From contig NZ_JACSNX010000008.1 in the NCBI RefSeq assembly GCF_016902445.1, forward strand, positions 24,789-88,788: DNA of 64,000 nucleotides, given 5' to 3'. The notes below the pieces were generated by a model. That model saw only the letters and a list, made by a program, of their open reading frames with translations. It was not told where the DNA came from and ran no database searches. This document shows, in pieces, positions 1 through 7,512 of the stretch. How positions within the stretch are numbered: the stretch's first letter is position 1; the number at the start of each line of letters is the position of its first letter. This DNA is from Oscillibacter valericigenes. Its GTDB lineage: Bacteria > Bacillota > Clostridia > Oscillospirales > Oscillospiraceae. Made by a program: the position numbers and the translations under genes.

Positions 1-943
1 GGGAGATCTTCTCCTGCTCGCTGCCGGGGAGGAATCCGATGTCCTGGTCGAACTGGGCATTGGGCCGGCAGACCAGGATCTTGCGGTAGGTCCGCTCCTC
101 CGCCTCCAGCACCTGCTCCAGACCGGCGGCCAGGGTGTAAAAAGTCTTGGCCGTTCCCGCCGGACCCTTGGCGATCACCAGCGGAGCCTCGTCGGCGCTC
201 AGCAGCAGCGCCTCCTGCAGGAACTGCTGCCCCACGCTCCGGGGCTTGACGCCGAAGGGGCGGGCGCCGCCGTGGACAAGGGGCACTGCCCGCCCGCCGT
301 GGAAACGGCCCAGCATGGTCTTTTTTTCCGATACGTCTGAGCGCAGCAGCAGGAACTGATTTTCCGTCAGGCGCACTGGCTGCCGCGCGCCGTCCTGGCC
401 CACCGTGTACAGGTCCCCCGCCGGGAGCCCCTTTTTCCGGAAGGAAGCGAGCAGCTCATTGGGCACGTACACATCGGCCCGCCCCGTATAGGGGGCCGCG
501 CTGCTGGGCACCTGATCGGTGGTGAAGTCCTCTGCCGGAACGCCCATCATCTGGGCCTTGATCCGGGACACGATGTCCCGGGTCACCAGTGTGGCAGGGG
601 TCCCCTCCTCCAGCAGGCCCCTGCAGACCTTCAGGACCCGCCCGTCCCGGCTGGAGGGATCCATGCCGTCCGGCAGGGGCACCGCGATGTGATTCACCTC
701 CAGCCGCAGCGAGCCGCCGCCCGGAAGCGGCACGCCCTCCAGCAGATTCCCCTGCCGCCGGAGCTGCTCCAGAAAGCGGATCACCTGTCGGGCATTGCTG
801 CCCGGTTCTCCCTCTGCGCGCTTCAGGCCGTCCAGCTCCTCCAGCACGGCCAGCGGCAGAACGATGTGATTGTCCTCAAAGGACTCCAGGGCATAGGGGG
901 CCTGCATGAGCACATTGGTATCCAGGACGTAAGTTTTCTGCAT
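1..943 (-). CDS. PhoH-family ATPase with N-terminal PIN domain (3' end beyond window)
   Basis: The gene runs off the left edge, so only its first ~314 codons are visible. The N-terminus reads MQKTYVLDTNVLMQAP, a PIN-type RNase start with the first acidic residue (D8) in the LDTNVL motif. Further on comes a PhoH-type P-loop, GPAGTAKT, with a preceding LVIAKG strand and a following CRPN motif. This PIN-PhoH layout matches the YlaK-like PhoH2 family, thought to be RNA helicase/endonuclease proteins and usually paired with toxin-like PIN activity. ATG at 943 was chosen; an in-frame ATG six bases upstream (949) lies closer to the AAAGG ribosome site and is equally possible. It is transcribed away from the rest of the window. 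Family call is confident; the biological substrate is unknown. Confidence 0.9.
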   Translation of the reverse strand, partial: MQKTYVLDTNVLMQAPYALESFEDNHIVLPLAVLEELDGLKRAEGEPGSNARQVIRFLEQLRRQGNLLEGVPLPGGGSLRLEVNHIAVPLPDGMDPSSRDGRVLKVCRGLLEEGTPATLVTRDIVSRIKAQMMGVPAEDFTTDQVPSSAAPYTGRADVYVPNELLASFRKKGLPAGDLYTVGQDGARQPVRLTENQFLLLRSDVSEKKTMLGRFHGGRAVPLVHGGARPFGVKPRSVGQQFLQEALLLSADEAPLVIAKGPAGTAKTFYTLAAGLEQVLEAEERTYRKILVCRPNAQFDQDIGFLPGSEQEKIS

Positions 944-949
944 GGTCAT

Positions 950-1240
950 TCTACCTTTCTGATCAGGATCGGCCGGGCGGCCCGCGGCGGCGCGGGCCGC
1001 CGGACCGGCGCGCAGAAGCGCCGGCGCCGGCATGGCCGCTCAGGGCACAGGCCGGCTCCGGCGCAGGAAGAGGCTGACGGCTGCCAAAACGACTGGGGCT
1101 CATCCGCCGCACCTCCCGAACAGTTCCAGATCTTGTCTGACTCCAGTATAGGCGAAGTTCGGCGCCGGCACTATCCTGTGCCGGTAAAGGGCAGGTAAAA
1201 CTTTGCGGAGGGCGCCGCCGGCCCGGGCGGCTGAATGAAA
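950..1240. other. Intergenic region, no convincing gene
   Basis: About 290 bases, very GC-rich, lying upstream of the PhoH gene. On the minus strand there is a short hairpin (CCGGCACAGGATAGTGCCGG, about 1166-1185). A 46-codon minus-strand frame ending at 963 is Arg/Gly/Pro-rich and looks like base-composition noise. No clear promoter for the PhoH gene is visible. Confidence 0.5.
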
Positions 1241-1241
1241 G

Positions 1242-1273
1242 ACCCCCGGAAGAGCCGGAAGGCTCCCGGGGGT
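1242..1273 (-). terminator. Hairpin terminator after AspT-like antiporter
   Basis: Inverted repeat ACCCCCGGGAGCC...GGCTCTTCCGGGGGT on the minus strand about 30 bases after the antiporter stop; it is followed by CTTTCATT, so the U-tract is weak. Confidence 0.55.
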
Positions 1274-1300
1274 ACTGCCTGTCAGAAGAACAGATGGATG

Positions 1301-2443
1301 TCACAGATTCACCAGGACCTGCATGGTCAGCACCAGGGTGATCAGGGCGATGGGATAGGTGGTGGCGTAGGGCGCCGCCACATCGTCCGTGCCGGAGAGC
1401 TCCACCAGCATCGCCAGGGCCGGCGTGCTGGTCATGCTGGCGGTGAGAGAGCCCAGACCGTTGAGCAGCGGCAGCCGCAGCAGCTTCCGGGACACGAAAT
1501 AGCCCGCTGTCATGGGGATGATGGCCAGCAGCGCGCCGTACAGGATCAGGCTGGGGCCATACTCGGCCAGGATCTCCGCCAGGCGCTGGCCGCCCTCCGC
1601 CCCCGCGGAGGAAAAGAAGAGGATCAGGCCGATCTCCTTGAGCGGGCCGAAGAGGCTGGGGGTGGGCCGCAGGTCCACCGGGCCTGCGCGGCCGATATGC
1701 CCCACCAGCAGACCCACGATCAGGGGGCCGCCGGCGGTCCCCAGGGAGAAGGCACCGCCCCCCGGCAGGGGGATGGAAACAGCCCCCAGAAGTGCGCCCA
1801 GCACCACGGTGAGGGAAAAGGCGAAGAAGCCCCATTTTTCGATGCGGAAGGACTTGCGGCCGGCGGGAGCCTCGGCGGCGGGCGGGGGGCCGATCAGCGT
1901 CCGCTCGTAGGCCATGTCCGCGTGGAGCAGCCGGGGCAGGATCTGGATGAACAGGACCTTGCACACCACTCCCACGGGATAGATGATGCCGTATCCGGCG
2001 GAGACGCTGGCCGCCGCGGCTTCTCCGGCGACGGCCTCCCGGGCGGCCGCCAGGCCCGGAGAGGTGGTGAAGGCGCCGGCCATCATGCCCACAGCCAGAG
2101 GCGTGTCCACATGGGCCAGCAGGATGATGGCGCCGCAGGTCACGGCGCCCACCGCCGCCACAGTGATGCAGAGGAGGATATAGGCCCTGCCGTTGGTCCG
2201 CAGCTGGCGGAAAAACGTCGGCCCGGCGCTGAGACCCACGGAGGCGATGAACAGCAGCAGGCCCAGCGTCTGGATGGAGGGGGAGATGGAGACGCCGAAG
2301 TGCCCGAACAGCAGCCCCGCCAGAAAGATGCCCGAAGAGCCCAGGCTGATCCCCTTGATGTGGACCCGGCCGATCAGATAGCCGGTGACCGCGATCAAAA
2401 AGATCGCCAGCATTTCCCGGGACGTCTCACTCAGAATGAACAT
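1301..2443 (-). CDS. AspT/YidE/YbjL-type antiporter, compact form without RCK domains
   Basis: A 380-residue integral membrane protein with about ten hydrophobic segments. It has two homologous halves, each with the AspT/YidE/YbjL duplication pattern (N-half GIFLAGLLFGHFG, C-half PLIVGLLVGHIG followed by IGLILFFSSAGAEGG). Family members such as AspT exchange aspartate for alanine; many also carry two central TrkA-C/RCK domains. Here the halves are joined by a short hydrophilic loop (about residues 190-215), so the regulatory RCK domains are missing. The start chosen is the ATG after GGAGGAGACTGGTCC; an upstream in-frame ATG at 2509 would lie across the promoter. It is a single-gene unit. Substrate cannot be told from sequence; dicarboxylate or amino acid exchange is an inference from the family. 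Confidence 0.75.
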   Translation of the reverse strand: MFILSETSREMLAIFLIAVTGYLIGRVHIKGISLGSSGIFLAGLLFGHFGVSISPSIQTLGLLLFIASVGLSAGPTFFRQLRTNGRAYILLCITVAAVGAVTCGAIILLAHVDTPLAVGMMAGAFTTSPGLAAAREAVAGEAAAASVSAGYGIIYPVGVVCKVLFIQILPRLLHADMAYERTLIGPPPAAEAPAGRKSFRIEKWGFFAFSLTVVLGALLGAVSIPLPGGGAFSLGTAGGPLIVGLLVGHIGRAGPVDLRPTPSLFGPLKEIGLILFFSSAGAEGGQRLAEILAEYGPSLILYGALLAIIPMTAGYFVSRKLLRLPLLNGLGSLTASMTSTPALAMLVELSGTDDVAAPYATTYPIALITLVLTMQVLVNL

Positions 2444-2482
2444 GGACCAGTCTCCTCCGTTCCGCCTGGATGTCATATATCC

Positions 2483-2511
2483 AAAATACCATATTTCAGG
2501 AAGCATCACAA
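2483..2511 (-). promoter_or_regulatory. Promoter of the AspT-like antiporter
   Basis: TTGTGA and TATTTT separated by 17 bases, about 40 bases before the chosen ATG. Confidence 0.55.
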
Positions 2512-2570
2512 GGACCTGACGTGAAATTCCCAGCCGATGGCGTCCCGGCGGCGGGGGCGGCGGGAAAGGG

Positions 2571-2600
2571 AAAGCCAGGCGGACATCCGCCTGGCTTTTC
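2571..2600. terminator. Hairpin terminator after the IlvC-like gene
   Basis: AAAGCCAGGCGG-ACAT-CCGCCTGGCTTTT, a 12-bp perfect stem with short A/T tails on both sides, 57 bases after the stop of the IlvC-like gene. Confidence 0.7.
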
Positions 2601-2656
2601 GGTGTGTGTCATATGTGCGGGGAAAGAAAAGGGATCTGACCGTGCGTCCGCGGGGA

Positions 2657-3655
2657 TCAGGCATCCTTGCCGCCGGAGAGGTTTCTGCGGACCTCCGCCT
2701 CCACGACGGAGATGGGCAGCTTCTCAGTCTCGGCCCGCAGCTCGTCGAACTCCTTCATGCCGTCGGCCTTGACATCCTCCCACTCCTTGGCGAAGGAGCC
2801 GTCCACGATGCGGTCGTACTGCTCTTCGATGAAGGCCCGCATGGAGGTGTTGTCCACCATCTTGAAGCGGGACATCTGGCCGTACTGGCTGGTGCGGCTG
2901 TGGAGAGGCAGCTGCTTGAACAGGCCCATGTCGGCCATCTTCTCCATCATCACCATGGGCTCCTTGGACATATACATCTCCGTCAGGACAGCCTCGGCGG
3001 GCAGGCCCTTCTCCTGATAGAAGTCAAAGGCGGTGACGAACACGTTCATGATCAGGGGCCAGATGGCCTGCTCGCTCATCAGGTCCAGATAGGTCTCGTC
3101 GTTGAAGGTCACCTCGATGGCGCCGGCCTTGGTGGAGCCCAGCGCCTTGGCCAGGCCCAGGGCGATCTCCTTGGCGTGGCCGGTGGCGTCCTGATTCACC
3201 ACCAGGAAGGTGGGGAAGCCGGTGCCGTTCTCATAGGTCTCCCGCACGCCCTTGCCGATCATGCGGGGAGCCACCATGATCACGTCCAGATCCGCAGCCG
3301 GCTTGATGAAGCCGTAGGTGATGTTGTAGCCGGAGGCGAAGTTCAGCGCGGCGCCGGGATGCAGGTTGGGGGCGATGTCCCGCTCATAGATCTCGGGAGC
3401 CACCTCGTCCGGCAGCAGCAGGAACAGGATATCGGCCTTCTTGGCCGCCTCGGCGATGGAATAGGTGTGGAAGCCGTCCTCGTTGGCGGTGTTCCAGGAC
3501 GCGTCGTGGATGCTGCCCACGATGATGTTCTGGACGCCGGAGTCCCGCATGTTCAGCGCCTGAGAGCGGCCCTGGTTGCCGTATCCGATGATGGCGACAA
3601 CTTTATCCCGCACCACGTTGATATCGCCGTCTTTATCGTAATAGACCTTGCCCAT
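2657..3655 (-). CDS. IlvC-like oxidoreductase, diverged from ketol-acid reductoisomerase
   Basis: A 332-residue protein with the overall length and layout of class I ketol-acid reductoisomerase: an N-terminal Rossmann domain with GYGNQG (residues 25-30) and a C-terminal knotted domain. Several hallmark residues differ. The catalytic segment usually AHGFN is ASGYN here, with Ser108 in place of His. The PKGPG motif is PRMIG (130-134). The metal-site Asp and Glu in DLMSEQ (191 and 195) remain, but the second Glu of the later ExxxE pair is not at its usual place. NAD(P)H-dependent reduction is likely; acetohydroxyacid isomeroreduction is doubtful. No ilvB, ilvN or ilvD lies nearby. It stands alone with its own promoter and a palindromic operator, next to the gene of a FadR-type regulator. 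An automatic label of ilvC would probably be wrong. Confidence 0.8.
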   Translation of the reverse strand: MGKVYYDKDGDINVVRDKVVAIIGYGNQGRSQALNMRDSGVQNIIVGSIHDASWNTANEDGFHTYSIAEAAKKADILFLLLPDEVAPEIYERDIAPNLHPGAALNFASGYNITYGFIKPAADLDVIMVAPRMIGKGVRETYENGTGFPTFLVVNQDATGHAKEIALGLAKALGSTKAGAIEVTFNDETYLDLMSEQAIWPLIMNVFVTAFDFYQEKGLPAEAVLTEMYMSKEPMVMMEKMADMGLFKQLPLHSRTSQYGQMSRFKMVDNTSMRAFIEEQYDRIVDGSFAKEWEDVKADGMKEFDELRAETEKLPISVVEAEVRRNLSGGKDA

Positions 3656-3700
3656 TTGTGAAGACCTCCCGATTCTGTTGGATTAGAATTTTGAAACATA

Positions 3701-3715
3701 AGACATCTGATGTCT
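3701..3715. promoter_or_regulatory. Predicted GntR operator, copy 1
   Basis: Perfect palindrome AGACATC-T-GATGTCT two bases downstream of the -10 box of the IlvC-like gene, a position suited to repression. A 14/15 copy lies at 4802-4816. Confidence 0.75.
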
Positions 3716-3717
3716 AA

Positions 3718-3745
3718 ATCTTAGCACAAAAAGACCGCCTGTCAA
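3718..3745 (-). promoter_or_regulatory. Promoter of the IlvC-like gene
   Basis: TTGACA (3745-3740) and TAAGAT (3723-3718) with a 16-base spacer on the minus strand, directly followed by the palindromic operator. Confidence 0.75.
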
Positions 3746-3769
3746 GAAGAGAATGACAGACGGAGACAG

Positions 3770-3806
3770 AAAACGGCATTGTGCACAAGCCGCACAATGC
3801 CGTTTT
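3770..3806 (-). terminator. Terminator of the GntR regulator gene
   Basis: AAAACGGCATTGTGC and GCACAATGCCGTTTT form a 15-bp stem with a 7-base loop, nine bases after the regulator stop and just upstream of the IlvC-like promoter. Confidence 0.8.
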
Positions 3807-3814
3807 GTATGGAT

Positions 3815-4516
3815 TCATAACAGGGAGTTCTCGATCCGGGGCAGGGAGAGGGACCAGCGGTCGGCGCTCTCCTCAATGGCTTCGGCGGCCAGCTCAGCCC
3901 GCCGCTGCAGGATGCCGGCAAAGATCTTCTCGTGGTCCGCCAGGGCCACCTCCGGGTATTTTCGGATGGAGGCGCCGATGCTGTCCCGGAAGAGGGCGTT
4001 GAGGGCGGTCCCCATGGAAATCAGAAAGGCGTTGTGGGTGGCCTGCAGAATCTGGTTGTGGAAGCGGAGATCATCGTCCACGGTGAGCGTGCCGTCCCGG
4101 CAGCGGGCGCGGAACTGCTCCAGGGCCTCCCGGATCGCCGTGATATCCGCCTCCGTGGCGGTGGCGATGGCCTGGGTGGTATAGGCCTCCTCGATGATCT
4201 TGCGGAATTCCCGCAGCTCCTCTGCGCTGCCGCTGAGCAGATAGAGGTGGGACAGAAAGACGTTCAGATAGCCCTGCTCCGGATTTTCGCTGATGACGGT
4301 GCAGAGTCCCCGGCGGATCTCCACCACGCCCAGGGCCTCCAGCATCTTGATGGCTTCCCGGACACTGCTTTTGCTGACGCCCAGCTCCTCGGAGATCTGC
4401 TGCTCGGTGGGCAGCGCGTCTCCCGGCTGGAGCTTCTGGTCCAGGATGATTTTTTCGATGGACTCCATCACCTGCTTGGAAAGGCTCTTTCTGGTCCTTT
4501 TCGGCTTCATTTCCAT
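3815..4516 (-). CDS. FadR-subfamily GntR transcriptional regulator
   Basis: A 233-residue regulator. Residues ~10-75 form a winged helix-turn-helix with the GntR signature (LPTEQQISEELGVSKSSVRE, then EIRRGLCTVI). The C-terminal ~150 residues are the all-helical FCD ligand domain (FHNQILQATHNAFLISMG, typical of FadR-type proteins binding small organic acids). It lies between the IlvC-like gene (same strand) and the gamma-lyase-type gene (divergent). Both of those carry the palindrome AGACATCTGATGTCT, or a one-base variant, just after the -10 box, so this protein is the natural candidate to bind it. A possible own promoter is TTGCAT/TAAAGT (around 4630-4660), which lacks an obvious copy of the palindrome. 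Repression relieved by a pathway metabolite is inference. Confidence 0.9.
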   Translation of the reverse strand: MEMKPKRTRKSLSKQVMESIEKIILDQKLQPGDALPTEQQISEELGVSKSSVREAIKMLEALGVVEIRRGLCTVISENPEQGYLNVFLSHLYLLSGSAEELREFRKIIEEAYTTQAIATATEADITAIREALEQFRARCRDGTLTVDDDLRFHNQILQATHNAFLISMGTALNALFRDSIGASIRKYPEVALADHEKIFAGILQRRAELAAEAIEESADRWSLSLPRIENSLL

Positions 4517-4759
4517 ACTGCAAGATCCCCCTGCCCTGCCCCGGCCGCTTTTGGGACGACGGAATCGCCCCTGAAAAAAGGAGCGGCCTCTGGAGGCTTT
4601 TTGATCCCTTGGATCTCTTATAATCGTACTTTATCACGGAACTGTCCAAAATGCAATCGATCTTGCAAAAAGTCAGAATGATCGAAAGCATCTGCACAGC
4701 TGGACCGGCTACTGGAGGGTTTGCACAAAAACTTTTTTTGATTTTAGCTCATCTGCAAA

Positions 4760-4789
4760 TTGACAGATCTGCGCAGACAAGAGTATTGT
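4760..4789 (+). promoter_or_regulatory. Promoter of the gamma-lyase gene cluster
   Basis: TTGACA (4760-4765) and TATTGT (4784-4789), 18-base spacer, followed 12 bases later by the palindromic operator. Confidence 0.65.
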
Positions 4790-4801
4790 TTTAAATATCC
4801 A

Positions 4802-4816
4802 AGACATCTGATATCT
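4802..4816. promoter_or_regulatory. Predicted GntR operator, copy 2
   Basis: AGACATCTGATATCT matches the palindrome at 3701-3715 in 14 of 15 positions and sits near the expected transcription start of the lyase operon. Confidence 0.7.
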
Positions 4817-4857
4817 GCTATCTGATAAGTACGGTGCAACCATTGAGGAGGGTTCAT

Positions 4858-6075
4858 ATGAGCAAGATTGATCTGAAAAATGTAGATTTTGAGACCCTGA
4901 TCATCCACGCGGGACAGGAGCCGGACAAGGCTTACGGCTCCCTTGCCACTCCGATTTATCAGACGTCCACCTTCTGCTTTGAAACGGTGGAAGAGGGCGC
5001 CGCAAAGTTTGCCAACCAGATCCCCGGCTTCGTCTACTCCCGCGGCGGCAACCCCACCACCCGGGCCTTTGAGCTGAAATGCGCCGCCATGGAGGGCGGC
5101 GAGGACGCGGTGGCGGCGGCCTCCGGCATGGGCGCTGTGGGTTCCGTGATGACTGCGTTCCTGCACCCCGGCGACCACGCCATCTTTGACACGGCGGTCT
5201 ACGGCGGCACCAACTACGTGGCCACCACCAATCTGCCCGGCATGGGCGTGGAGGTCTCCCGCGTGGACACCGGCGACCTGGAGGCCGTGAAGGCCGCCAT
5301 CCGGCCCAACACCAAGATGATCTATTTCGAGACCCCCAACAATCCCATGATGAAGGTGACGGACGTCCGGGCCATCAAGGACATCGCCGGAGCCGACATC
5401 CGGGTGGTGGTGGACGGCACGTTCGCCCCTCCCCCGGTGCAGCATGTGCTGCAGCTGGGCGCCGATATCGTGCTGCACAGCATCACCAAGTACATCAACG
5501 GCCACGGCGACGCCCTGGGCGGCGTGGTCATCGGCCGGGCGGACGACATCAGGCTGATCCGCGCCAACAGCGTGACCAAGATCAACGGCTGCCCGCCCTC
5601 TCCCTTCAACAGCTATCTGGTGCTGCGGGGCATGAAGACCCTGGCCCTGCGGATGAAGCAGCACTGCGCCAGCGCCATGGAGATCGCCCGCTATCTGGAG
5701 GCAAATCCCTATGTGAAGGCGGTGTACTATCCCGGGCTGGAGAGCCATCCCCAGCATGAGCTGGCCAGCCGGCAGATGGAAAACGGCATGTACGGCGGCA
5801 TGATCAGCTTCGAGCTGAAGGACGACGTCAAGGGCCTGAGCAGCTTTGCGGCAGGCAAGAAGCTGCTGAACAGCCTGAAGATCCCCGCCATTGCTGTCTC
5901 TCTGGGCGACCCCGACTCCCTGATCGAGCATCCCGCCAGCATGACCCACGCCAATGTCTCCCCCGAGGACCGTCTGGCGGCCGGCATCACGGACGGCCTG
6001 ATCCGCCTGTCCGTGGGCCTGGAGTCCGCGAAGGACCTGATCGCGGACTTCGAGCAGGCGTTCGCCGCGATTTGA
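4858..6075 (+). CDS. Methionine gamma-lyase-type PLP enzyme (Cys/Met metabolism family)
   Basis: A 405-residue fold-type I PLP enzyme of the Cys/Met metabolism family. The Schiff-base lysine is K211 in SITKYINGHGD, with the phosphate-binding YSRGGNPTT motif near residue 62 and the catalytic tyrosine at Y115 (AVYGGTNY). The C-terminal AVSLGDPDSLIEHPASMTH block is typical of methionine gamma-lyases. Two features are atypical: Gly117 replaces the Cys found two residues after this Tyr in characterised methionine gamma-lyases, and the usual VDNTFATP reads VDGTFAPP. It may release thiol, ammonia and 2-oxobutyrate from a sulfur amino acid, or act on a related homoserine derivative. ATG at 4858 follows GAGGAGGG. 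The carrier and hydrolase downstream are probably co-transcribed. Family is firm, substrate open. Confidence 0.85.
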   Translation: MSKIDLKNVDFETLIIHAGQEPDKAYGSLATPIYQTSTFCFETVEEGAAKFANQIPGFVYSRGGNPTTRAFELKCAAMEGGEDAVAAASGMGAVGSVMTAFLHPGDHAIFDTAVYGGTNYVATTNLPGMGVEVSRVDTGDLEAVKAAIRPNTKMIYFETPNNPMMKVTDVRAIKDIAGADIRVVVDGTFAPPPVQHVLQLGADIVLHSITKYINGHGDALGGVVIGRADDIRLIRANSVTKINGCPPSPFNSYLVLRGMKTLALRMKQHCASAMEIARYLEANPYVKAVYYPGLESHPQHELASRQMENGMYGGMISFELKDDVKGLSSFAAGKKLLNSLKIPAIAVSLGDPDSLIEHPASMTHANVSPEDRLAAGITDGLIRLSVGLESAKDLIADFEQAFAAI

Positions 6076-6117
6076 TTCTTGTTTGAAAACTAAATAATAG
6101 ATGGAAGGAGAAATCTC

Positions 6118-7497
6118 ATGTCAGATAATACCCGAAAGAAGTATGGACTATCCGCGTTTCTTCCCCTGGCAGCCTTCCTGATTGTTTACCTGGGTTCCGG
6201 AATTCTTTTCACAGCGCTTGGCTATGGAAGCGAGGCCTTTAAGCAGATCCCGAGAACCTTTGCCCTGGTCGTTGCCCTTTTGGTCTGTCTGCTGATGGGC
6301 GGCAAAGAACGGTCCCTTGATTATCGAATGGATTCGTTCTGCTCCGGCGCGGCTGACAAAGACACGATCATGATGGTCGTTGTATTCCTTCTGGCCGGAG
6401 CGTTTTGCGGTGTCGCGCGGGCGATGGGCGGCGTCGACGCAACGGCAAATCTGGGCCTCAGTCTGGTCCCTCATGAGTTTCTCTGCGCTGGTATCTTTAT
6501 TATTTCCGCCTTGATCGCAACTGCAATGGGGACCGGCATGGGCACAATCTCTGCCGTCGGACCGATCGCCTTCGCGGTTGCCGATGGGTCTGGCGTTTCC
6601 ATGGCGACCGCCATGGCAGCCGTTTTGGGCGGCGCCATGTTCGGCGACAACCTGTCCATGATCTCTGACACCACCATCGCTGCCACCCGCGGTGCCGGAT
6701 GCGAGATGCGGGACAAGTTCAAGATGAACGGCGCCATTGCCGGTGTATCCGCGGTCATCGCAATCATCATCTTCGTGATCGTGGGAAGCGGCACATCTAC
6801 GATCACCGAGTCGTATGATTACAGCCTGATCAAAGTGGTTCCCTACATCTTCATTCTGGCGGGCGCTCTGCTGGGCCTCAATGTATTTATCCTGCTGATC
6901 TCCGGCGTTGTTGTAGCGGCGGTGATCGGATTTGGGACCAGCAGCTTTACCTTTGTTGAAATGGCCCAGGCCGTTGGAACGGGCATGGCCGATATGTTTG
7001 AGATCAGCTTCTTTGCGCTGTTCCTGCGCGGTGTGATCGGCGTTGTTCAGGAGCTGGGCGGTGTGGATTGGGTCGTCCACAAGATGACCCGCAATGTCAA
7101 GTCCCGGAAGGGCGCGGAGTACTCCATGGCAGCCATGGTTTCCGCGTTTGATGTCGCCATGGAGAATAATACCATCGCAATCATCATGGCAGCGCCCCTG
7201 TGCAGGCCGATGGCAGCAGAGCACAACATCTCTCCAAAGCGGGTAGCGTCGATTCTGGATATTTTCTCCTGTATCGTTCAGGGCATGCTTCCTTACAGCG
7301 CCCAAGTTCTGCTGTGCGCCTCCTTTGCGGGGATTTCTCCTCTGGCTGTAGTGGGCAACAACTTCTATTGCATGGTTTTGGCAGTTGTGACCCTGCTGAC
7401 GATTCATTTTGGCCTCGGCTGGACTAAGGAGGAAAAGAACGGCGTTAAGCTGTATGATGAGGACCTCAATGTCATTGCTGAAAAGGTAGAGCACTAA
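6118..7497 (+). CDS. NhaC-family Na+/H+ antiporter-type carrier
   Basis: A 459-residue polytopic protein of about eleven or twelve membrane segments. The mid-region MGTGMGTISAVGPIAF, then GGAMFGDNLSMISDTT and a TRGAGCEMRDK loop, is the NhaC family pattern. Besides sodium-proton antiport, this family contains malate-lactate and amino acid exchangers, so the protein could carry the substrate or product of the neighbouring enzymes. It begins 42 bases after the lyase stop with AAGGAG as ribosome site and ends 15 bases before the hydrolase. Its codons use more A/T third positions than the flanking genes, a possible mark of separate origin. Transport role is secure; the cargo is not. Confidence 0.8.
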   Translation: MSDNTRKKYGLSAFLPLAAFLIVYLGSGILFTALGYGSEAFKQIPRTFALVVALLVCLLMGGKERSLDYRMDSFCSGAADKDTIMMVVVFLLAGAFCGVARAMGGVDATANLGLSLVPHEFLCAGIFIISALIATAMGTGMGTISAVGPIAFAVADGSGVSMATAMAAVLGGAMFGDNLSMISDTTIAATRGAGCEMRDKFKMNGAIAGVSAVIAIIIFVIVGSGTSTITESYDYSLIKVVPYIFILAGALLGLNVFILLISGVVVAAVIGFGTSSFTFVEMAQAVGTGMADMFEISFFALFLRGVIGVVQELGGVDWVVHKMTRNVKSRKGAEYSMAAMVSAFDVAMENNTIAIIMAAPLCRPMAAEHNISPKRVASILDIFSCIVQGMLPYSAQVLLCASFAGISPLAVVGNNFYCMVLAVVTLLTIHFGLGWTKEEKNGVKLYDEDLNVIAEKVEH

Positions 7498-7512
7498 AGG
7501 GGGTGCAGATAT

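Noticed and set aside
963..1103. 46-codon minus-strand frame before the PhoH gene
   Set aside because: Arg/Gly/Pro-rich, with no conserved look; likely noise in very GC-rich DNA.
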